In this document: piece by piece, positions 1 through 11,318 of the stretch | Layout: every line of letters begins with the position of its first letter | Numbering within the stretch: the first letter of the stretch is position 1 | Origin: Saprospiraceae bacterium | GTDB taxonomy: Bacteria; Bacteroidota; Bacteroidia; Chitinophagales; Saprospiraceae | DNA length: 64,000 bases | NCBI GenBank assembly: GCA_022841345.1 | Contig: JALHRR010000020.1 | Location: forward strand, 1 to 64,000 | Reading direction: 5' to 3' | The notes under the pieces: generated by a model | What the model saw: the letters and a program-made list of their open reading frames with translations, nothing else | What the model was told of the DNA's origin: nothing | Databases searched by the model: none | Program-made: the position numbers and the translations under genes

Positions 1-797
1 TGCTTCAACTGGAAAAGGATGGTGTCACAACAATACCTGTGGGATATGGTCTGCTGGCCAGCGGACTTGTAGGCGACGGGAGAATGGCAGAGCCTGAGGA
101 AATTCTGCATTTTTTGGATAAGGCACTGCCAGCCAAACAAGAATTAAAAGGTAAAAAAGTTTTGATCACTGCCGGTCCTACTCAGGAAGCTATCGATCCT
201 GTGCGATTCATCAGCAATCATTCTACCGGCAAAATGGGCGTTGCAATTGCTGAAGCTGCAAAGAAATCAGGAGCAGAGGTGTATCTGGTACATGGTCCAT
301 TGCAAATCCCCATTCCTTCCGGAATCAATACTTTCCCTGTAAAGAGTGCAGCTGAAATGCTGGAGCAAACGCAATATTTGAAATCTCAGCATCAGCCTGA
401 AGTATTGATCTTCACTGCTGCGGTGGCAGATTATAAGGTAGCCAATGTATCTGATCAAAAAATCAAGAAAGAAGACATGGGCGCTCTTAATCTTGCATTG
501 GAGCTGAATCCGGATATCGCATTGACAATGGGAGAATCAAAGGAGGATGGTGCATTGCATGTAATATTTGCACTGGAATCTGAGAATGGTAAAGAAAATG
601 CAAAGAAGAAACTTAAGCGTAAAAATGCTGATCTGGTGGTGCTGAACATGACCGGTAGTGATGCCGCTGGATTTGGAGCGGATACCAACAAAGTTTCTCT
701 AATTTTCAAGGATGATCGCACAAAAGATTTTCCGGTCATGAGCAAAAAAGAAGTTGCTCAGCATATCATTTCAGCGATAGCTTCGTTACTGGATTAA
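1..797 (+). CDS. coaBC: CoaBC, C-terminal part (5' truncated by window)
   Basis: Bifunctional phosphopantothenoylcysteine decarboxylase / phosphopantothenate-cysteine ligase of coenzyme A synthesis, cytosolic. The reading frame is open from the first bases, so the N-terminal flavoprotein decarboxylase half lies mostly outside the window. Visible are the end of the CoaC half (motif ASGLVGDGRMAEPEEI, with the GRMAEPE signature) and the CoaB ligase half starting near GKKVLITAGPTQEAIDPVRFISNHSTGKMG, a typical nucleotide-binding beginning, followed by FTAAVADYKV and the NxTGSDAAGFGADTNKV region. It ends 23 bp before the porD-like gene; coaBC followed by porD is a common Bacteroidota order, so co-transcription is likely. 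Family call is very secure; the true start is not in the window. Confidence 0.95.
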   Translation, partial: LQLEKDGVTTIPVGYGLLASGLVGDGRMAEPEEILHFLDKALPAKQELKGKKVLITAGPTQEAIDPVRFISNHSTGKMGVAIAEAAKKSGAEVYLVHGPLQIPIPSGINTFPVKSAAEMLEQTQYLKSQHQPEVLIFTAAVADYKVANVSDQKIKKEDMGALNLALELNPDIALTMGESKEDGALHVIFALESENGKENAKKKLKRKNADLVVLNMTGSDAAGFGADTNKVSLIFKDDRTKDFPVMSKKEVAQHIISAIASLLD

Positions 798-820
798 AAT
801 AATCACTAAGAAAGTTGTTT

Positions 821-3006
<2,186 letters not shown>

Positions 3007-3011
3007 TTAAC

Positions 3012-3050
3012 TGAAAAATGAAAAACCTGACAGAATTATCTGTCAGGTTT
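3012..3050 (-). terminator. Perfect 12-bp hairpin plus T-tract in front of purA
   Basis: On the minus strand AAACCTGACAGA pairs perfectly with TCTGTCAGGTTT around a 4-nt loop (3023-3050), followed by TTTTTCATTTTT (to about 3012). This has the form of an intrinsic terminator. It may end transcripts from the KilA-N gene 160 bp upstream, but it also sits immediately before purA, so it could act as an attenuator in the purA leader. Confidence 0.7.
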
Positions 3051-3068
3051 GACGCTTGCTTGTCGTAA

Positions 3069-3076
3069 CAAATATA
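3069..3076 (-). promoter_or_regulatory. Candidate -7 box (TATATTTG) upstream of purA
   Basis: On the minus strand the octamer TATATTTG fits the Bacteroidota -7 consensus TAnnTTTG. No convincing -33 TTTG is found at the usual 19-20 nt. If used, transcription would begin about 12 nt before the purA leader hairpin. A short motif like this occurs by chance many times in 64 kb, so support is weak. Confidence 0.3.
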
Positions 3077-3209
3077 CAGGCTAATTCTGCAATATTTTAT
3101 TTTAATATATATTTTATCATTTCATGTTTAGAAGAGAAATTAGAATGACATTATTTCTAATTGATTAGTATTGAAGAAAAACCTATATCTTATCAATTTT
3201 GCATAATTA

Positions 3210-4037
3210 TTATTTTAGTTTCCTGACACTTTCAGTATGCTTATACAGAGATTCTATTTGAGTAATGGCCATTTGATTGAGTATTTCCAATCTTTGTGAT
3301 TGCTCCATTCCCTGATGAATCAATAAGGCATTTGTACTTTCCATATTAGATAATACTACCAATTGTTCAATGGGAGCATAATCACGTATATTGCCATTTA
3401 GTTCAGGGTTTTCATCCCGCCACTGTTTTGCAGTTTTACCAAATAGTGCCATATTTAAGACATCTGCTTCACTAGCATATATAAATGATATCTGATGTTT
3501 GTTTAGTTTTTCAGGAATCAGATTGATTTTAATAGCATCTGTATGAATTTGATAGTTGACTTTAGCCAGGGTTCGTTGAAAATTCCATTCAAGTTTTAGA
3601 CGATCACTTTCTTCTTCTTTAAGTCGTTGAAATTCTTTGATGAAATAAAACTTAAACTCTGCACTTATCCATGTAGCAAATTCGAATGCTATATCTCTAT
3701 GTGCAAAGGTCCCACCATATCTTCCTGATTTTGAAATAATCCCAATTGCCTGGGTCGATTCGATCCATCTTTGTGGCGTAAGCGTAAAACTGTTTGAGCC
3801 GGAAACGGTTTTAAAGGCATCGAATTCGATGCCTTTAAAATTGGGATTGTGTAATTGCTCCCAGAGGCCACAAAATTCAATAGCACTTCTTGTTCTCATC
3901 CAGTTTTGAATGATGTAATTTGTTCTTTCTGTATCACGATAACGAGCCATATCGGTTAAAGAAATATAATCTTCTGCTTTCCTGGAAAACAGTGAAATCT
4001 CTCTTCCTTTTACCTCTATTTTTTTGTTCTTTGCCAT
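3210..4037 (-). CDS. KilA-N domain protein
   Basis: 275-residue protein with an N-terminal KilA-N domain (about residues 5-125: ISLTDMARYRDTERTNYIIQNWMRTRSAIEFCGLWEQLHNPNF, then FTLTPQRWIESTQAIGIISKSGRYGGTFAHRDIAFEFATWIS). KilA-N is a DNA-binding domain known from phages and large DNA viruses, and stand-alone copies are common in Bacteroidota genomes as probable phage-derived genes. The C-terminal half is helical and charged (RLKEEESDRLKLEWNFQ). No phage structural genes surround it. Codons for FKGIEFDAFK form a 32-bp perfect DNA palindrome (3809-3840). Function unknown; a transcription regulator or defence role is speculation. Confidence 0.85.
   Translation of the reverse strand: MAKNKKIEVKGREISLFSRKAEDYISLTDMARYRDTERTNYIIQNWMRTRSAIEFCGLWEQLHNPNFKGIEFDAFKTVSGSNSFTLTPQRWIESTQAIGIISKSGRYGGTFAHRDIAFEFATWISAEFKFYFIKEFQRLKEEESDRLKLEWNFQRTLAKVNYQIHTDAIKINLIPEKLNKHQISFIYASEADVLNMALFGKTAKQWRDENPELNGNIRDYAPIEQLVVLSNMESTNALLIHQGMEQSQRLEILNQMAITQIESLYKHTESVRKLK
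3809..3840. repeat. 32-bp perfect palindrome inside the KilA-N gene
   Basis: The half-site TTTTAAAGGCATCGAA is followed directly by its exact reverse complement, with no loop and no mismatch. It encodes FKGIEFDAFK in the KilA-N domain. It could be an operator for the protein itself or a coincidence favoured by a near-symmetric peptide. Confidence 0.9.
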
Positions 4038-4265
4038 ATCAATTACAACCGTTTTCTACTTAATTCTATTAAATCTGTTTACAATAAATTTAAAATAAAA
4101 AACAAGTATTCCCATAGCGACTTAATAATTCCTGTTCAATAATAATTTGTTATGCGATGATCTCCAAATGAAATTTTTACATTAATGCAGCAATTCACTT
4201 GTGTAGATTCTAAGAATTAAGAAAGAAATGTAATAAACATGGAGTAAATAGATTTAAAGATCAAA

Positions 4266-5990
4266 TCACTTCACCAAAAACACAGTCCCTGTCTGCTCAA
4301 TAATCCTTCCGCTGGTCTGCATGGCTTTCACGCGGTAGCTGTATGCTCCCAATGGCAGTTCCTTTCCTCCTTTGGTACCTTTCCAGGGTGTGTCCGGATC
4401 ATTGGTTGAGAATACCTGTCCTCCATATCTGTCGAATATATGCAACTCATATGAATTGATGGATTCACGGTACAGGATGACCGGTTTGAATTCATCGTTG
4501 AAGCCTCCGGGAACGAGGGCATTTGGAAATAGCAGCGTGGAATTTTGCTCTACACAGTGGACATTGGACTGGCTCCTCAAGGGTAATACGCCGGTACATT
4601 CCTGTTCGAGATTGCTGACAAGAACATAGCAGAATTGTGTGGTCCCCGTTGCTGGTCCGCTCAGACTCTCTGTAAACTCAAACGCTTCTGCATTCAACCG
4701 ACTCAGAAAAATAACATTCGAACCTTCCACTCTGAATATTTCATTATCCAAAACGGATTGACCATGCAGCGTATCCTGCTCCCAGAATGCCCGGTTTTGT
4801 CGTCCCGGTAAAACTGCTCCACTTAGGAATATGGTGGGAAAAACATTAGAAGATATATTGTCGCCACAATTATCGATTGTTTCAATTTTGTAATAGACTA
4901 TACCTGATGCGGCCAGGCCGCGGGTGTCTGTAAATGTCTGATTATCTGAAGTAAAGACAGGATTTACTTCCTCAAAAATGACCTGATCCAAATTGTCCGG
5001 ACTACTCCCGCTCAGAATACGAATCCTTTCTAATGCAGCATTGCTATTTATCCTCCAGTTCAAAGTAACATCACCGTTGAGCGCTACGGTCACCAATTCC
5101 AGGCAAAGATCATCTACAGGTTGTATTACCTGAGAACGGAAGCAAACCTCAGTTGATGTGGCTCTATTGTTAGTCACTGATTCTCTTGCTCTGACTGTAA
5201 AACAATAATCCCTGTCATCATCCAGCCCGGAATAGACAAATCTGGTAGCCAGGGTTGTATCTGCTAAAACAGCTGCAGCTCCATCGATGCTGACAAATAT
5301 TTCATATGCATCCAGGCCATTGACCCAGTTGATATATGGATTCCAGGTTAAAGTAGCTTCCCGGGTGCATGGATCAGTTGTGACATTGAGTAAGATGGTA
5401 TTGTGAAAATTATCAAAAGGTCCTTTGATGTCACAGGCATCCATCGCCAGAACATAATAAATTTCAACCTTCCCATTGGGATCTGCTCCGGTATCTGTGA
5501 AGTTAAAAATATTACTCACAGTGTCAATCGGGACAGTGCCTGCAGGTGTAGACCTGTAAATAATATAAAACCGGGTTTGAGGAGAAGTGCTGGGTAGCCA
5601 GCTAATATCTACATTATTACCCGAGACACTGACAGAACTAATTACAACCGCATCCGGTGGACGGTTGCTAAAGGTATCAGTAGGGGCTGAAAAATTACCC
5701 GGACAGGCATATTGACTTCTGAGATAATAATATCGGAGCGGAATGCCCGGAATCGGATTGATAAATTCAGTTTGAGCAATATTGGTTACTGTCGTCAACA
5801 ATGTATATGGACCGGGGCGGGTATCACTGATATAAATTTCAAGCCCCTGAAATGCACCACATGGATTATTGGGCAGGGACCATACGACAGTATCCCCCTT
5901 GACACAGAGAAAATCAGGTGGTACGATCTGAGCCTGAAGCGCTCCATTCCAAAAGAACAGATTCAAAAAACAGATGGTAATAAATTTCAT
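4266..5990 (-). CDS. Secreted fibronectin-III protein with T9SS type B sorting domain
   Basis: 574-residue secreted protein. Signal peptide MKFITICFLNLFFWNGALQAQ; then several FN3-like beta-sandwich modules (repeated patterns such as DVTLNWRINSNAALERIRIL and ATLTWNPYINWVNGLDAYEIFV). The last 90 residues form a gliding-motility-associated (CHU_C, type B) C-terminal domain: FPNALVPGGFNDEFKP, YELHIFDRYGGQVFST, W-K-G near 545, and LPLGAYSYRVKAM. This domain directs export through the type IX secretion system and cell-surface attachment or release. No catalytic domain is visible; adhesion is the simplest guess. Its start overlaps the upstream lipoprotein stop by 4 bp (ATGA), so the two are translationally coupled. 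Confidence 0.9.
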   Translation of the reverse strand: MKFITICFLNLFFWNGALQAQIVPPDFLCVKGDTVVWSLPNNPCGAFQGLEIYISDTRPGPYTLLTTVTNIAQTEFINPIPGIPLRYYYLRSQYACPGNFSAPTDTFSNRPPDAVVISSVSVSGNNVDISWLPSTSPQTRFYIIYRSTPAGTVPIDTVSNIFNFTDTGADPNGKVEIYYVLAMDACDIKGPFDNFHNTILLNVTTDPCTREATLTWNPYINWVNGLDAYEIFVSIDGAAAVLADTTLATRFVYSGLDDDRDYCFTVRARESVTNNRATSTEVCFRSQVIQPVDDLCLELVTVALNGDVTLNWRINSNAALERIRILSGSSPDNLDQVIFEEVNPVFTSDNQTFTDTRGLAASGIVYYKIETIDNCGDNISSNVFPTIFLSGAVLPGRQNRAFWEQDTLHGQSVLDNEIFRVEGSNVIFLSRLNAEAFEFTESLSGPATGTTQFCYVLVSNLEQECTGVLPLRSQSNVHCVEQNSTLLFPNALVPGGFNDEFKPVILYRESINSYELHIFDRYGGQVFSTNDPDTPWKGTKGGKELPLGAYSYRVKAMQTSGRIIEQTGTVFLVK

Positions 5991-6745
5991 TGACGCGGCA
6001 GATATTTTTGAATGAAATACTCCATTTCCACGAGGGTATCCAGGGTGTATTCCATACTTATTTTGTTATTGATTTTCTTTCTCAGATAGACTAACCCCAG
6101 ATTTTCAGCATACCATTCTTCAGCTTCAGTTTCCACTTCGAGTGTACCTTCCTGATCGAATTCCAGCAAATCCCTGACTGACATCCGGATTGCAGGAATG
6201 GTCCTACCCTGAAAGATAAACGAAGTATAACCTAAAAAACGACGATTGCGCGTGAGTGTTGTATTGCTGGGTGGTTCCGTGTTTTCCTCCCATCTCAGAC
6301 TGAAAAGAAAAACCCCCAGCGAATCTGTAACCTGAAATGGAAATTGGTTGCCCTGCAATACCTCCGTTTTGATTTTTTCCGGTTTTCCTTCAGGAGTTGG
6401 ACGGAATAAAACATAGTTTTCTGTGACGGTGCCGTTGTCGACAATTACTTCTGATTGAAATTGTCTGACTTCCAGGTTTGGATCATAATTCTGGGCAGTG
6501 AGATACCATTTTCCTTCTTGCTGTAATGATTTAAAAAACCAGTAATCTTCAGGCTGATCCTCCATCCCTGAAGCATAGATATATACTTTGCCCTCTTCTA
6601 AGGTCTTATATGGAAAATAATACCGGGAGATATCTCTTTTGCCCGAGCCTTCTCCACAAGAATTGAGCATTATTAAACAAAGTAGCCCCAGGAAGGACAA
6701 AGCAAAAAGATGGCGGAAGACAGAATGGGAATAGTATCTTTTCAT
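5987..6745 (-). CDS. Putative lipoprotein of unknown function
   Basis: 252-residue protein with a lipoprotein signal peptide: LFALSFLGLLCLIMLNSC, with the lipid-modified Cys at residue 30, then GEGSGKRD. The mature part is beta-rich and I do not recognise a domain (phrases such as YFPYKTLEEGKVYIYASG and EEWYAENLGLVYLRKKI suggest a lipocalin-like or DUF-type beta barrel). It overlaps the downstream T9SS type B protein by 4 bp, so the pair is probably one operon and may act together at the cell envelope. Confidence 0.75.
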   Translation of the reverse strand: MKRYYSHSVFRHLFALSFLGLLCLIMLNSCGEGSGKRDISRYYFPYKTLEEGKVYIYASGMEDQPEDYWFFKSLQQEGKWYLTAQNYDPNLEVRQFQSEVIVDNGTVTENYVLFRPTPEGKPEKIKTEVLQGNQFPFQVTDSLGVFLFSLRWEENTEPPSNTTLTRNRRFLGYTSFIFQGRTIPAIRMSVRDLLEFDQEGTLEVETEAEEWYAENLGLVYLRKKINNKISMEYTLDTLVEMEYFIQKYLPRQ

Positions 6746-6929
6746 TTTGCAAAAATAATCAGACTATACGCAAATAAAGCATTCATGCTAATTATATTAA
6801 TTTTCAATATAATATGAATTAAATACGACCTGATAAAATCAGATCGCTCTGCTGTCCTGATTGAATTTTGTCCTCATATATTGAACCCAATCAGTACAAG
6901 TCCTTCTTTATTCATTTGGAAAAATACGC

Positions 6930-7571
6930 TCAGGTAAGAAAGGGATTGTACATTTTCTCATAGCCAATTGTTGTAGAAGGTCCGTGGCCGGGATAGACCA
7001 CTGTTTCCAGGGGTAATGACCATAACCGCTCCCTGATACTTCTGATCAATGTCTCATGATTTCCTCCCGGTAGATCCGTTCTTCCAATACTTTCCCTGAA
7101 AAGTACATCTCCTGCTATTAGAAATTTTTCTTCTTTGCAGAAAAAGGATAAACTCGCCGGTGAATGTCCCGGAGTAAAAATGGCTTCCAGCGAAATATTT
7201 CCCAAAGTAATAATATCTCCATCTTCAATATACTTCTCAGGTAGCGGAGAAGGGGCGCTCATGGGTACCCCATACATTTGAGCAATTTGTTCGGCAGCTT
7301 TCAGTACCGGCAATTCTCCCACATGCATCTCAGGTTTTAAAGCGTACTGCCGGTGAACGAAGTCGTTTCCGTATATATGATCAAGATGGGCGTGCGTATT
7401 AATCAAGCGTACAGGCTTAAGTTTTGACTCGCTGATAAAGGTTTTTAATTCTGTTTCTTCCTTGCTGAAATAGCACCCCGGATCGAAAATGATACATTCA
7501 CCGGAACTCGTTGAAAGCACAATAGTATTTTCTTCGAATGGATTAAAAGTGAAGACCGTAACAAGAGCCAT
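6930..7571 (-). CDS. MBL-fold metallo-hydrolase (glyoxalase II-like)
   Basis: 213-residue protein of the metallo-beta-lactamase fold. The dinuclear metal motif THAHLDH lies at residues 59-65 (H60, H62, D64, H65), followed by the third ligand region FTPGHSPASLSFF, the bridging Asp in IAGDVLF, and the last His in VVYPGHGPST. The length and GRTDLPGG phrase fit the small hydroxyacylglutathione-hydrolase-like group common in Bacteroidota. Substrate is unknown; thioester hydrolysis is inference. It stands alone on the minus strand, with a 184-bp gap to the lipoprotein gene. Confidence 0.9.
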   Translation of the reverse strand: MALVTVFTFNPFEENTIVLSTSSGECIIFDPGCYFSKEETELKTFISESKLKPVRLINTHAHLDHIYGNDFVHRQYALKPEMHVGELPVLKAAEQIAQMYGVPMSAPSPLPEKYIEDGDIITLGNISLEAIFTPGHSPASLSFFCKEEKFLIAGDVLFRESIGRTDLPGGNHETLIRSIRERLWSLPLETVVYPGHGPSTTIGYEKMYNPFLT

Positions 7572-7749
7572 ATTTTTGCGTTTAAAGACAGATATACCAA
7601 TCTATCTGATTGAAATGGGATATTCTGATATTTCCGGCGCTTTAAAAATGCCTGATTTATAAAGCAGTCCCACTCAATAAATTGAAAAAACTAATTACAA
7701 TAGATTGATCAAAAAGGTTTACATTGATCAGGTAAATGTATAGAACTTC

Positions 7750-10700
7750 ATGAAGTACTCAGTCCTACTTTTTGCTTTATTCTTTTTCTTTCAGCTGCAG
7801 GGACAAGTGTCTCAGGTAGAGTTTGGAAAAAACAGAATTCAGTATCACGATGATTTTGACCAATGGCTGAGCTATGAAAGTCAGAATTTCATTACCTATT
7901 GGTATGGTAACTCCCGCAATGCAGGTCACAAGGCCGTCCAAATTGCTGAAAGTGTTTATGAAGACATCAACAGCCACCTGGAATATAGAATCAATGACAA
8001 AATAGAACTAATTGTTTATGTGGATATCACAGACGCCAAGCAAAGTAATATCGGCAGTGAAGAGATTGTCATGGGGCGTACCGGTCAAACCCGGATTGAA
8101 AGAAATAAAATCTTTGTACACTTTGACGGAGACTTCAGAAATTTCAGAAAACAAATCAGGGAGGGTATAGCAGCGGTATTTATCAATTACATGTTGTTTG
8201 GTTCTGAAATTCAGGAGATATTACAAAATATCGTCGCACTGGGATTACCTGACTGGTTTATTCAGGGACTTACTTCTTACATTGGAGAGCCCTGGAGCAT
8301 TGAAACTGATAATGCACTTCGGGATGCCTTGTCTAAAAAAGCATACAAGAATTTTGATCAGTTTGCAAAAGCAGAACCCAAGCTGGCGGGGCAAGCTTTC
8401 TGGCTATATATAGATCTTAATTTTGGCCGGGCAGAAATAAGTAATCTGCTGTATGTGATCCGAATCAACCGCAATCTGGAAAATGGAATTGCCTATGTAT
8501 TCGGTCAAAACTATAAAAGCCTGGCTGAGAATACCTGGATTTTTATGCAGCAACTCAATGGCACTGAATTGCCGCTGATAGATTCTCTGTTGCAAAAGGA
8601 TAGGCTGCCAATTAAAAACAGAAGGAAAATTCCTTATTCCCATGTGAAATTACATCCACAGGCACCCATCCTTGCTTATACTTCCAATAATGAAGGCAGA
8701 ACAAAAGTAATGCTGTATGACACAGAAGCCAAACGCAGGAAAACCATTTTTACCAATTCATATAAAAACACCCTGCAGGCTACTGACTATAATTATCCTC
8801 TGATATCCTGGAGCCCTTCCGGAAATACACTTGCTATTCTCTACGAGAGACGGGATCGAATGTATCTGATTTTGCATGACATTAAGACCGGAAAAAAAGA
8901 AAAACAAGTGGTTCCAAATCGCTTCCAAAGAATTTATTCTCTGGATTGGTGGGATGAGAATAGTCTGTTGTTTTCTGCCGGAGAAAATGTTTATACAGAT
9001 CTATATATTTATCGGTTGAGAAACAGGCAATCCACACAGCTTACCGATGATATTTTTGATGACCGGTATGCAATTGCAGGAATGTATAAAAATCGAGAGG
9101 GAATCTTTTTCTCCAGCACAAGACGTACACTTGTGAATGAGAAGAATGCAGGTGAAACTATCATTCCGTTCAAAACATTTAATATTTTCTTTCTTCCATA
9201 CGATGAACCCAGAGACAGTTTCATTCAAATCACAAGAAATGATGCAAGTGATCATACACATCTGTCCTACACATCCAATGGCGCGTTACATTTTCTAAGT
9301 AATGAAAATGGGATTGTCAACAGAATGAAACTAGATCTCATGTCCGGAGAAACAAGCCCGGTTTTCCAAAGCAATTATCCGCGGAATATCATCGCAATGG
9401 ATGCTAATTTTACGACTAATTCCCTGGCAGAAATCATCAATTTCCAGGGAAAGCCGATGATTCTGCAACAAAAACTCAGCGATCAGGTCAATCAGAATCC
9501 CGGGAAAACTGTCTTTTATGAGCTATATAAAGCATCAGCAGGTCAAGCGACTAAAGGCCCGGGAGGTACTTCGATTAAAGGATTGCCGTTCAAGGCTCCT
9601 CCGCTCAAACCCATTCAAATAGACAGTATCATTGAGACCAATCCCGATTACTTCTTTGTCTCCCCTTTTGGAGATATGCCGAAAGAAGAAAAAAGCATGA
9701 CCCTGATTCCTGAGTTTAAATTGAACGAACGAGAATCTTCCTCTGAAAATGTCAGTTCCACAGGAATTAATCCTGCATATGAAAGAATCAATCCATTGAG
9801 GGTAGTTCCATACAGATTGAGATTCAGGATAGATTATGTCACTACCAATCTGGACAACGAACCCCTTTTCGGCGGTCTGGAATCCTATGCAGGACTGGGT
9901 GAAGTTCGCTTCAATAATCCGATGGGGATTCTCTTTAAGGCTAATTTCAAGGATTTGTTTGAAGACTATCAAATGGAAGGTGGAATTCGTATTCCTACTA
10001 CTTTTAATGGAGCAGAATATTTTCTGTTTTTAGATGATAAAAAGTCTAGACTGGACAAGCGATATGCTCTTTACCGCAGGACAAATGCCAGAAATGAAGG
10101 GTTTATAGGAAATATTACCATCCGAAGCAGGACAGAAATTTTGCTGGGTCAATTTCAGGTCCGATATCCACTGGACGTATTTACCAGTCTGAGGGCCATC
10201 GCCACTTTACGAAGAGATAAATTTACTTATCTGGCCTCTGAGCCCAATTCTCTCAATGAACCGCCGACCCAGGATCAAAGGCTAGGGGGAAGGCTGGAAT
10301 ATGTGTTCGACAATTCTATGGCAGTTGATGTCAATATCCTGAATGGAACCCGCTACAAGATTTACACAGAATTTGTCAAGAAATTCCAGATTCAATTACT
10401 GGATGGATTAAAATTTGATCTGGCACAGGGATTTTTGGGGATTGTAGGCTTCGATGCCAGACATTATATTCCAATAGGTAAACATGGTGTATTTGCCATC
10501 CGGGCAGCCGGAGCGACTTCTTTTGGTTCTGAAAAGATTCTGTATTTATTGGGCGGTTCAGATAATTGGATCACGCCCAGATTTAATGATAATATTCCTT
10601 TGCCTTCAGGTGATGATTTTGCCTTTCAAACTACAACTCCCAATCTGAGAGGATTTGATTTCAACATCCGAAATGGTAATTCCTTTGCCCTTTTAAATTT

Positions 10701-11040
10701 TGAAGCAAGACTTCCCATTTTCAAGTACCTGATCAACAGACCCATCAGGTCAACATTTATCCGGCACTTCCAGGTCGTGGGTTTCTTTGATATGGGTACA
10801 GCATGGCAGGGCATCTCGCCCTTCAACAGAGAGAATCCACTGAATACCATTTACATCGAAAACCCTCCAACAGTCTTTGTGAAAGTAAATTACTTCAGAG
10901 ACCCCATCGTAATGGGTTATGGTGTAGGCTTGAGAACGATGTTGTTTGGTTACTTTATCAGGGCAGATTATGGATGGGGAGTTGAAACCAAGCAGGTACT
11001 TAAACCAAAGTTCCATCTGGCACTGGGTATGGACTTTTGA
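7750..11040 (+). CDS. Large outer-membrane protein: degenerate peptidase-MA-like, beta-propeller and C-terminal barrel
   Basis: 1096-residue exported protein with signal peptide MKYSVLLFALFFFFQLQGQ. Residues about 20-270 resemble a gluzincin/peptidase-MA fold (NFITYWYGN, IQEILQNIVALGLPDWFIQGLTSYIGEPW), but where such enzymes carry HExxH this protein reads REGIAAVFINY, so a zinc site is not visible. Residues about 290-590 look like a TolB/WD40-type propeller (YPLISWSPSGNTLAILYERRDRMYLI). Roughly residues 690-1096 are an outer-membrane barrel ending in a hydrophobic-aromatic strand (KFHLALGMDF). Homologues are often annotated as TolB-like translocation proteins in Bacteroidota. Role unknown; the ending is consistent with insertion by the BAM machinery. 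Confidence 0.8.
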   Translation: MKYSVLLFALFFFFQLQGQVSQVEFGKNRIQYHDDFDQWLSYESQNFITYWYGNSRNAGHKAVQIAESVYEDINSHLEYRINDKIELIVYVDITDAKQSNIGSEEIVMGRTGQTRIERNKIFVHFDGDFRNFRKQIREGIAAVFINYMLFGSEIQEILQNIVALGLPDWFIQGLTSYIGEPWSIETDNALRDALSKKAYKNFDQFAKAEPKLAGQAFWLYIDLNFGRAEISNLLYVIRINRNLENGIAYVFGQNYKSLAENTWIFMQQLNGTELPLIDSLLQKDRLPIKNRRKIPYSHVKLHPQAPILAYTSNNEGRTKVMLYDTEAKRRKTIFTNSYKNTLQATDYNYPLISWSPSGNTLAILYERRDRMYLILHDIKTGKKEKQVVPNRFQRIYSLDWWDENSLLFSAGENVYTDLYIYRLRNRQSTQLTDDIFDDRYAIAGMYKNREGIFFSSTRRTLVNEKNAGETIIPFKTFNIFFLPYDEPRDSFIQITRNDASDHTHLSYTSNGALHFLSNENGIVNRMKLDLMSGETSPVFQSNYPRNIIAMDANFTTNSLAEIINFQGKPMILQQKLSDQVNQNPGKTVFYELYKASAGQATKGPGGTSIKGLPFKAPPLKPIQIDSIIETNPDYFFVSPFGDMPKEEKSMTLIPEFKLNERESSSENVSSTGINPAYERINPLRVVPYRLRFRIDYVTTNLDNEPLFGGLESYAGLGEVRFNNPMGILFKANFKDLFEDYQMEGGIRIPTTFNGAEYFLFLDDKKSRLDKRYALYRRTNARNEGFIGNITIRSRTEILLGQFQVRYPLDVFTSLRAIATLRRDKFTYLASEPNSLNEPPTQDQRLGGRLEYVFDNSMAVDVNILNGTRYKIYTEFVKKFQIQLLDGLKFDLAQGFLGIVGFDARHYIPIGKHGVFAIRAAGATSFGSEKILYLLGGSDNWITPRFNDNIPLPSGDDFAFQTTTPNLRGFDFNIRNGNSFALLNFEARLPIFKYLINRPIRSTFIRHFQVVGFFDMGTAWQGISPFNRENPLNTIYIENPPTVFVKVNYFRDPIVMGYGVGLRTMLFGYFIRADYGWGVETKQVLKPKFHLALGMDF

Positions 11041-11063
11041 TTTACGATTTACGATTTAATTGA

Positions 11064-11118
11064 AACAGCCAATGGGTGTTGCTGGTTACTAGTTGCTGGT
11101 TGAACCTTCCAGACAGCC
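11064..11118 (-). repeat. Degenerate GGCTGTT-family repeat (family B)
   Basis: Contains AACAGCC at 11064 and GACAGCC at 11112, separated by slipped short phrases such as GCTGGTTACTAGTTGCTGG. Just before it is TTTACGATTTACGATTTA. Same words, other orientation, as the clusters at 21.6, 26.8 and 30.05 kb. Confidence 0.55.
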
Positions 11119-11174
11119 ATTTCTACTGGTTATACTGCCAGGAAGAAGCCGCCTATTTGTTTTTTGCGCCAGCT

Positions 11175-11313
11175 CATCACCTCCCTAAAATTGGTTGCGA
11201 AACAGCTAATTTTAAGGAGACATCACTTTTTCAGGGCTTGTCCCCTGAAAAAACACGCGTGGTGAGGAATCGAATCATCACCTTTCAAGCAGTAGGCGCT
11301 GAAAGACATCACC
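11175..11313 (-). repeat. Family A hairpin array (GGTGATGTC boundaries)
   Basis: Read on the minus strand, GGTGATGTC (11313-11305) is followed by a TTTC/GAAA hairpin, a GGTGA/TCACC element, then TTTTTCAGGG-loop-CCCTGAAAAA (11252-11227), GTGATGTC, and TAAAATT/AATTTTA (11214-11086 region, arms at 11208-11214 and 11186-11192). The array is colinear with 29546-29640. It lies between two convergent genes and ends 5 bp from the rhodanese stop. Confidence 0.8.
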
Positions 11314-11318
11314 CCGAC

